Below, piece by piece: positions 6,020-8,289 of a stretch of DNA of 8,289 nucleotides. Below the pieces are notes generated by a model. That model did no database searches and was not told the DNA's origin. It saw only the letters and a program-made list of their open reading frames with translations. The stretch is from Deltaproteobacteria bacterium (GTDB lineage: Bacteria; Desulfobacterota; Desulfobulbia; Desulfobulbales; BM004). Numbering within the stretch: the first letter of the stretch is position 1; every line of letters begins with the position of its first letter. Made by a program: the position numbers and the translations under genes. Location: assembly GCA_019312985.1 (NCBI GenBank), contig JAFDCC010000083.1, positions 1-8,289 of the forward strand. Direction: 5' to 3'.

Positions 6020-7194
6020 GAAGTGGTGTAGGGCCTGTTGCCGGGGGCCGCCATGCTTCCCCGGCAGAGCTCTGCTGCGGCCGCTGTCGGCGACACACCA
6101 TTGCGCCTGCTTTTTTGGAGCACTCTGGTGACAATCGCAGCCATCTTCTCCTGCACGTGATCCAGGACCTCCTGCGGGGTGGGGTGATGTAAAGGGCCGA
6201 ACAGCCCCTCCATGGAGAGGGAACCGCCGCAGCCCGCGAGGTAATCGGGCAGAACGGGGATGCCCCTTTCCTGGAAGATGGCAAGGCTCTCATCTGAAAC
6301 CGCCAGGTTGGCGCCGGGCACCACTGCCCTGGCAGCCATGCTTGCGGCGGCGGCGGCGGGAATCGAGTTTTCCACGGCCGCGGCCACGAAAACATCGCAG
6401 TCCACTCCGGTGACGGCGGCTGAGGGCGTGACGCCGACTCCTTCCCGGGGAGGAGCTGCGGCCAGGGAACCTGCCGCCAGAAGGGCCGGGATGTCGAGGC
6501 CTGCCCCGGGCGGCGCCACAAAACACCGGTCGATATCGGCAATGGCGCTTATCCGGACCCCGGCCCGGTGGAGGGAGAGGGCAGCGCCCTTTGCCAGGGT
6601 GCCGAATCCCTGGACGGCGACAAGGGCCTCATTTCTGTTTATGGCAAGAAAGTCAAGGACGGCGAGAACGGCGGCCGCCAGGCCGTGCCCGGCCCGGAGC
6701 CGCCCCAGGGGCCATCCTCCTGCATCCTGTTGCAGAACGGCATAGCGCTCCTGGAAATAGTCGAGTTCCCACCCCTGGGCCCGGGCAACCGCCATTTTTA
6801 TGGAGGGGATCCCTGTTTGCCGGCCGATCTCTTCAAGCTCCTCCATCTCCATGTTGAGGTCGGGGCCCAGGGAGTAGGCGGATTCAACATAGGGCCTGAT
6901 CGCCTGCAGAAAACGGCTGACCGCCGCTCTTTTACCCGGCGATCTCGGGTCATAGGCGATGCCGCTCTTGGCCCCGTCGACCCGCAGGCCGGCAATCCGC
7001 ATCTTGCAGGTCATGTTGTGCGCCATGGCAGCGAGCTTCCAGCAGGTGAGCCCCTCCTGGACCCGGAGCCCCCCGGCGCAGATGCGGTGGTCGGTGCGGT
7101 CCCGGACAAGCCAGCCCTTGAAACCTTCAACAGGGTCGGTGTACTCGATGACCAGGGCCGGGCTCTTGCTGTTGGTGGAGGTGATACTTTTCAT
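6016..7194 (-). CDS. Glu/Leu/Phe/Val dehydrogenase family protein, probably not glutamate-specific
   Basis: A 392-residue cytosolic enzyme of the family that oxidatively deaminates L-amino acids to 2-oxo acids with NAD(P). The substrate domain shows AGGLRVQEG (40-48), MTCKMRIAGL (61-70) with carboxylate-binding K64, DGAKSG (73-78) with catalytic K76, and GPDLNM (110-115) with D112. The Rossmann domain shows VQGFGTLAKGAA (194-205), where the third glycine is Ala, then CDVFVAAAVEN (266-276), GANLAVSDE (294-302) and PDYLAGCGGSL (316-326), where most relatives have NAGG. The 24-residue step back from K64 lands on A40, the place of the lysine that binds the gamma-carboxylate in glutamate dehydrogenase (Leu in leucine dehydrogenase). 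So a hydrophobic or unusual amino acid is the likelier substrate. An in-frame TAA eight codons before the ATG fixes the region of the start, although no good Shine-Dalgarno precedes it. Confidence 0.88.
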   Translation of the reverse strand: MKSITSTNSKSPALVIEYTDPVEGFKGWLVRDRTDHRICAGGLRVQEGLTCWKLAAMAHNMTCKMRIAGLRVDGAKSGIAYDPRSPGKRAAVSRFLQAIRPYVESAYSLGPDLNMEMEELEEIGRQTGIPSIKMAVARAQGWELDYFQERYAVLQQDAGGWPLGRLRAGHGLAAAVLAVLDFLAINRNEALVAVQGFGTLAKGAALSLHRAGVRISAIADIDRCFVAPPGAGLDIPALLAAGSLAAAPPREGVGVTPSAAVTGVDCDVFVAAAVENSIPAAAAASMAARAVVPGANLAVSDESLAIFQERGIPVLPDYLAGCGGSLSMEGLFGPLHHPTPQEVLDHVQEKMAAIVTRVLQKSRRNGVSPTAAAAELCRGSMAAPGNRPYTTS

Positions 7195-7256
7195 CGCACT
7201 GGTAAACTGTTATGCCGTAATCGTTTTATCCAAAGGAGGCCGAAGCACGGTGGAGC

Positions 7257-7278
7257 GGCTGTCCCTGCAGGGGCAGCC
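7257..7278. repeat. 22-base near-perfect palindrome in the lipoprotein-dehydrogenase gap
   Basis: The arms GGCTG and CAGCC flank a central CCCTGCAGGG; the single imperfect pair is a T facing a G (a wobble if read as plus-strand RNA, a C/A mismatch on the minus strand). It lies just past the lipoprotein stop and about 60 bases before the dehydrogenase start. No T-run follows on the minus strand, so it is not a standard intrinsic terminator; an operator, an mRNA-stabilising hairpin or a dispersed palindrome are all possible. Confidence 0.5.
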
Positions 7279-7282
7279 CGCC

Positions 7283-8269
7283 TCAGCGACTGCCGGCCCG
7301 GTCTGTTATTCCAGCCCCGGGAAAGGGTTTTGCTGCAAAGGGCAGAAAAATCGCCCTGCCCAGCTCCGGGTCAACTGTTTTATCAAAGATTTTCTCCTGA
7401 ATCAAGCGCGGCTCGCTGCTGCCCCACCAGTTGCCGCTGACATCCAAGTCCCAGAGCTGCTTGGCGCCGAGGGAAAGGTTGTAGTCGGTATTGGTGTGGA
7501 TGTTGTTTCCCGTGATCAGGAGCCGGCCGGTGTTCCATGGCCGGCCGCTGCGGTCGGGCTCGAAAAAGTCCTGGATGTTCTGGCCCGAAGGGACCAGGAA
7601 AATCCCCCTCCGGTTGGCGCGGATCTCGTTGGCGGTTATCTGTACCGGGCCTTCCATCCGGGTAAAGCGGATGGCGACGTCGTTATTCTCCAGCAGGTTA
7701 TTGGTGATGGCAAGGCGGGCGCGGCCGAAACGGATTCCCTCGTTGTTGGCCTCGAAGAGGGAATTGCTGATGGTTGCCGTGGAAAAATGGACCTGCACCC
7801 CGGAGAAGGCGTGGCGGAAGCGGCAGTGATCAATGACACTTTTCTTGCCCGAGGCAAAGAGCAGCAGGTAGGACCAGTCCCGGGGCTGCGGCTTTGCTGC
7901 CGCCGACTCGAAAAGGATGGGCAATCCCGGGGTGCCCTCTGCCAGCAGGCGGCCGAGGACGCGGATCTCGCCGTCGCCGATACCGTCGTTGTCGCGGTCG
8001 GTTTTGCGGAACCGGACCCTGGTGCCTGGCCTGATCCGCAGGGTGGCCTTGCGTCCCACCAAAAGGACACCCTCAATCTCCACCTCCCCGGACCAGACGG
8101 TATCCTCTGCAAGGACATGGTCGGCGTAAAAAAGCCGCGGTTCTTTCTTTTCCGGCTGGCGGCCGGCACAGGCGGCCAACAGAAGGAGTACGGCCGCCAG
8201 GCTGCTGAGCGTCCGCCCCGGGTATTTCCGTCCTCGTTGCACGATTTCTTTCCTTTGCACCAGGCTCAT
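7283..8269 (-). CDS. Outer-envelope lipoprotein with right-handed beta-helix repeats
   Basis: A 328-residue exported lipoprotein. A basic n-region is followed by a hydrophobic stretch and the lipobox LAAC (31-34), with C34 the predicted lipidated residue; residue 35 is Ala, not Asp, so outer-membrane sorting is expected. Residues 91-100, DRDNDGIGDG, resemble a calcium-binding DxDxDG loop. From about 135 to 280 there are repeated short beta-strand units with Asn ladders (ISNSLFEANNEGI, ITNNLLENNDVAI, ITANEIRANRRGI, ITGNNIHTN), typical of parallel beta-helix (PbH1/NosD-like) proteins, closing with SGNWWG (278-283) and a final FLPF. Such folds bind or cleave polysaccharides, or are structural; no catalytic set is evident. 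The ATG overlaps a possible upstream stop (TGATG). A GTG at 8242 (residue 10) has a better Shine-Dalgarno, AAAGGA eight bases upstream, and gives a more ordinary 24-residue signal; it may be the true start. Confidence 0.85.
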   Translation of the reverse strand: MSLVQRKEIVQRGRKYPGRTLSSLAAVLLLLAACAGRQPEKKEPRLFYADHVLAEDTVWSGEVEIEGVLLVGRKATLRIRPGTRVRFRKTDRDNDGIGDGEIRVLGRLLAEGTPGLPILFESAAAKPQPRDWSYLLLFASGKKSVIDHCRFRHAFSGVQVHFSTATISNSLFEANNEGIRFGRARLAITNNLLENNDVAIRFTRMEGPVQITANEIRANRRGIFLVPSGQNIQDFFEPDRSGRPWNTGRLLITGNNIHTNTDYNLSLGAKQLWDLDVSGNWWGSSEPRLIQEKIFDKTVDPELGRAIFLPFAAKPFPGAGITDRAGSR

Positions 8270-8289
8270 CAGGGCATGATCTGTTCAAC
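8269..8289 (-). CDS. Possible last codons of an upstream gene
   Basis: From the right edge the minus strand reads six sense codons (VEQIMP) and then TGA at 8271-8269, overlapping the lipoprotein ATG by one base (TGATG). This is the usual form of a coupled gene junction, and it would explain why the ATG lacks a Shine-Dalgarno. Six codons are too few to identify a product, and the stop may be chance, especially if the lipoprotein starts at the internal GTG. Confidence 0.3.
   Translation of the reverse strand, partial: VEQIMP

Noticed and set aside
6016..7194. Calling the dehydrogenase gdhA
   Set aside because: The lysine that binds the glutamate side chain is replaced by A40 in the spacing-anchored comparison.
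7231..7252. Plus-strand AAAGGAGG followed by a GTG at 7250, like a ribosome binding site and start
   Set aside because: The frame it opens runs antisense into the beta-helix lipoprotein gene and shows no protein-like features.

Overview
The window is GC-rich and compact, and every gene I can support lies on the minus strand, so the reading order is from high to low coordinates. Gene content and style (bacterial relatives of the TMTC-type GT-C/TPR membrane proteins in tandem, a beta-helix lipoprotein with a standard lipobox, very short intergenic gaps, high GC) suggest a Gram-negative bacterium, perhaps a deltaproteobacterial (Desulfuromonadota/Desulfobacterota-like) lineage. That placement is an inference from style only; no rRNA or other marker gene is present.

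Layout in transcription order: (1) the last few codons of an upstream gene at the right edge, overlapping the next start by one base; (2) a lipoprotein with a right-handed beta-helix fold; (3) after an 87-base gap with a 22-base palindrome, a Glu/Leu/Phe/Val-dehydrogenase family enzyme with catalytic lysines but without the lysine that marks glutamate specificity; (4) a possible 32-residue single-span membrane peptide overlapping the genes on both sides; (5, 6) two paralogous polytopic membrane proteins with C-terminal TPR repeats, separated by one base; (7) a 188-base gap with a candidate terminator, an extended -10 promoter and a small hairpin over the ribosome binding site; (8, 9) two tandem paralogues of the adenylosuccinate lyase / carboxymuconate cycloisomerase branch of the fumarase/aspartase superfamily, the second cut by the left edge.

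The spacing suggests two transcription units: lipoprotein, dehydrogenase and GT-C/TPR pair upstream, and the lyase pair downstream from its own promoter. The lipoprotein and the GT-C/TPR pair look like envelope functions (possibly surface glycosylation); the dehydrogenase and the lyases look like amino-acid carbon-nitrogen chemistry. No known pathway in my knowledge unites them, and a functional link between the two halves is speculative. The points most worth checking are the two tandem duplications (lyases with different active-site residues; GT-C/TPR proteins), and the unassigned substrate of the dehydrogenase. I saw no RNA genes, CRISPR arrays, insertion sequences or attachment sites.
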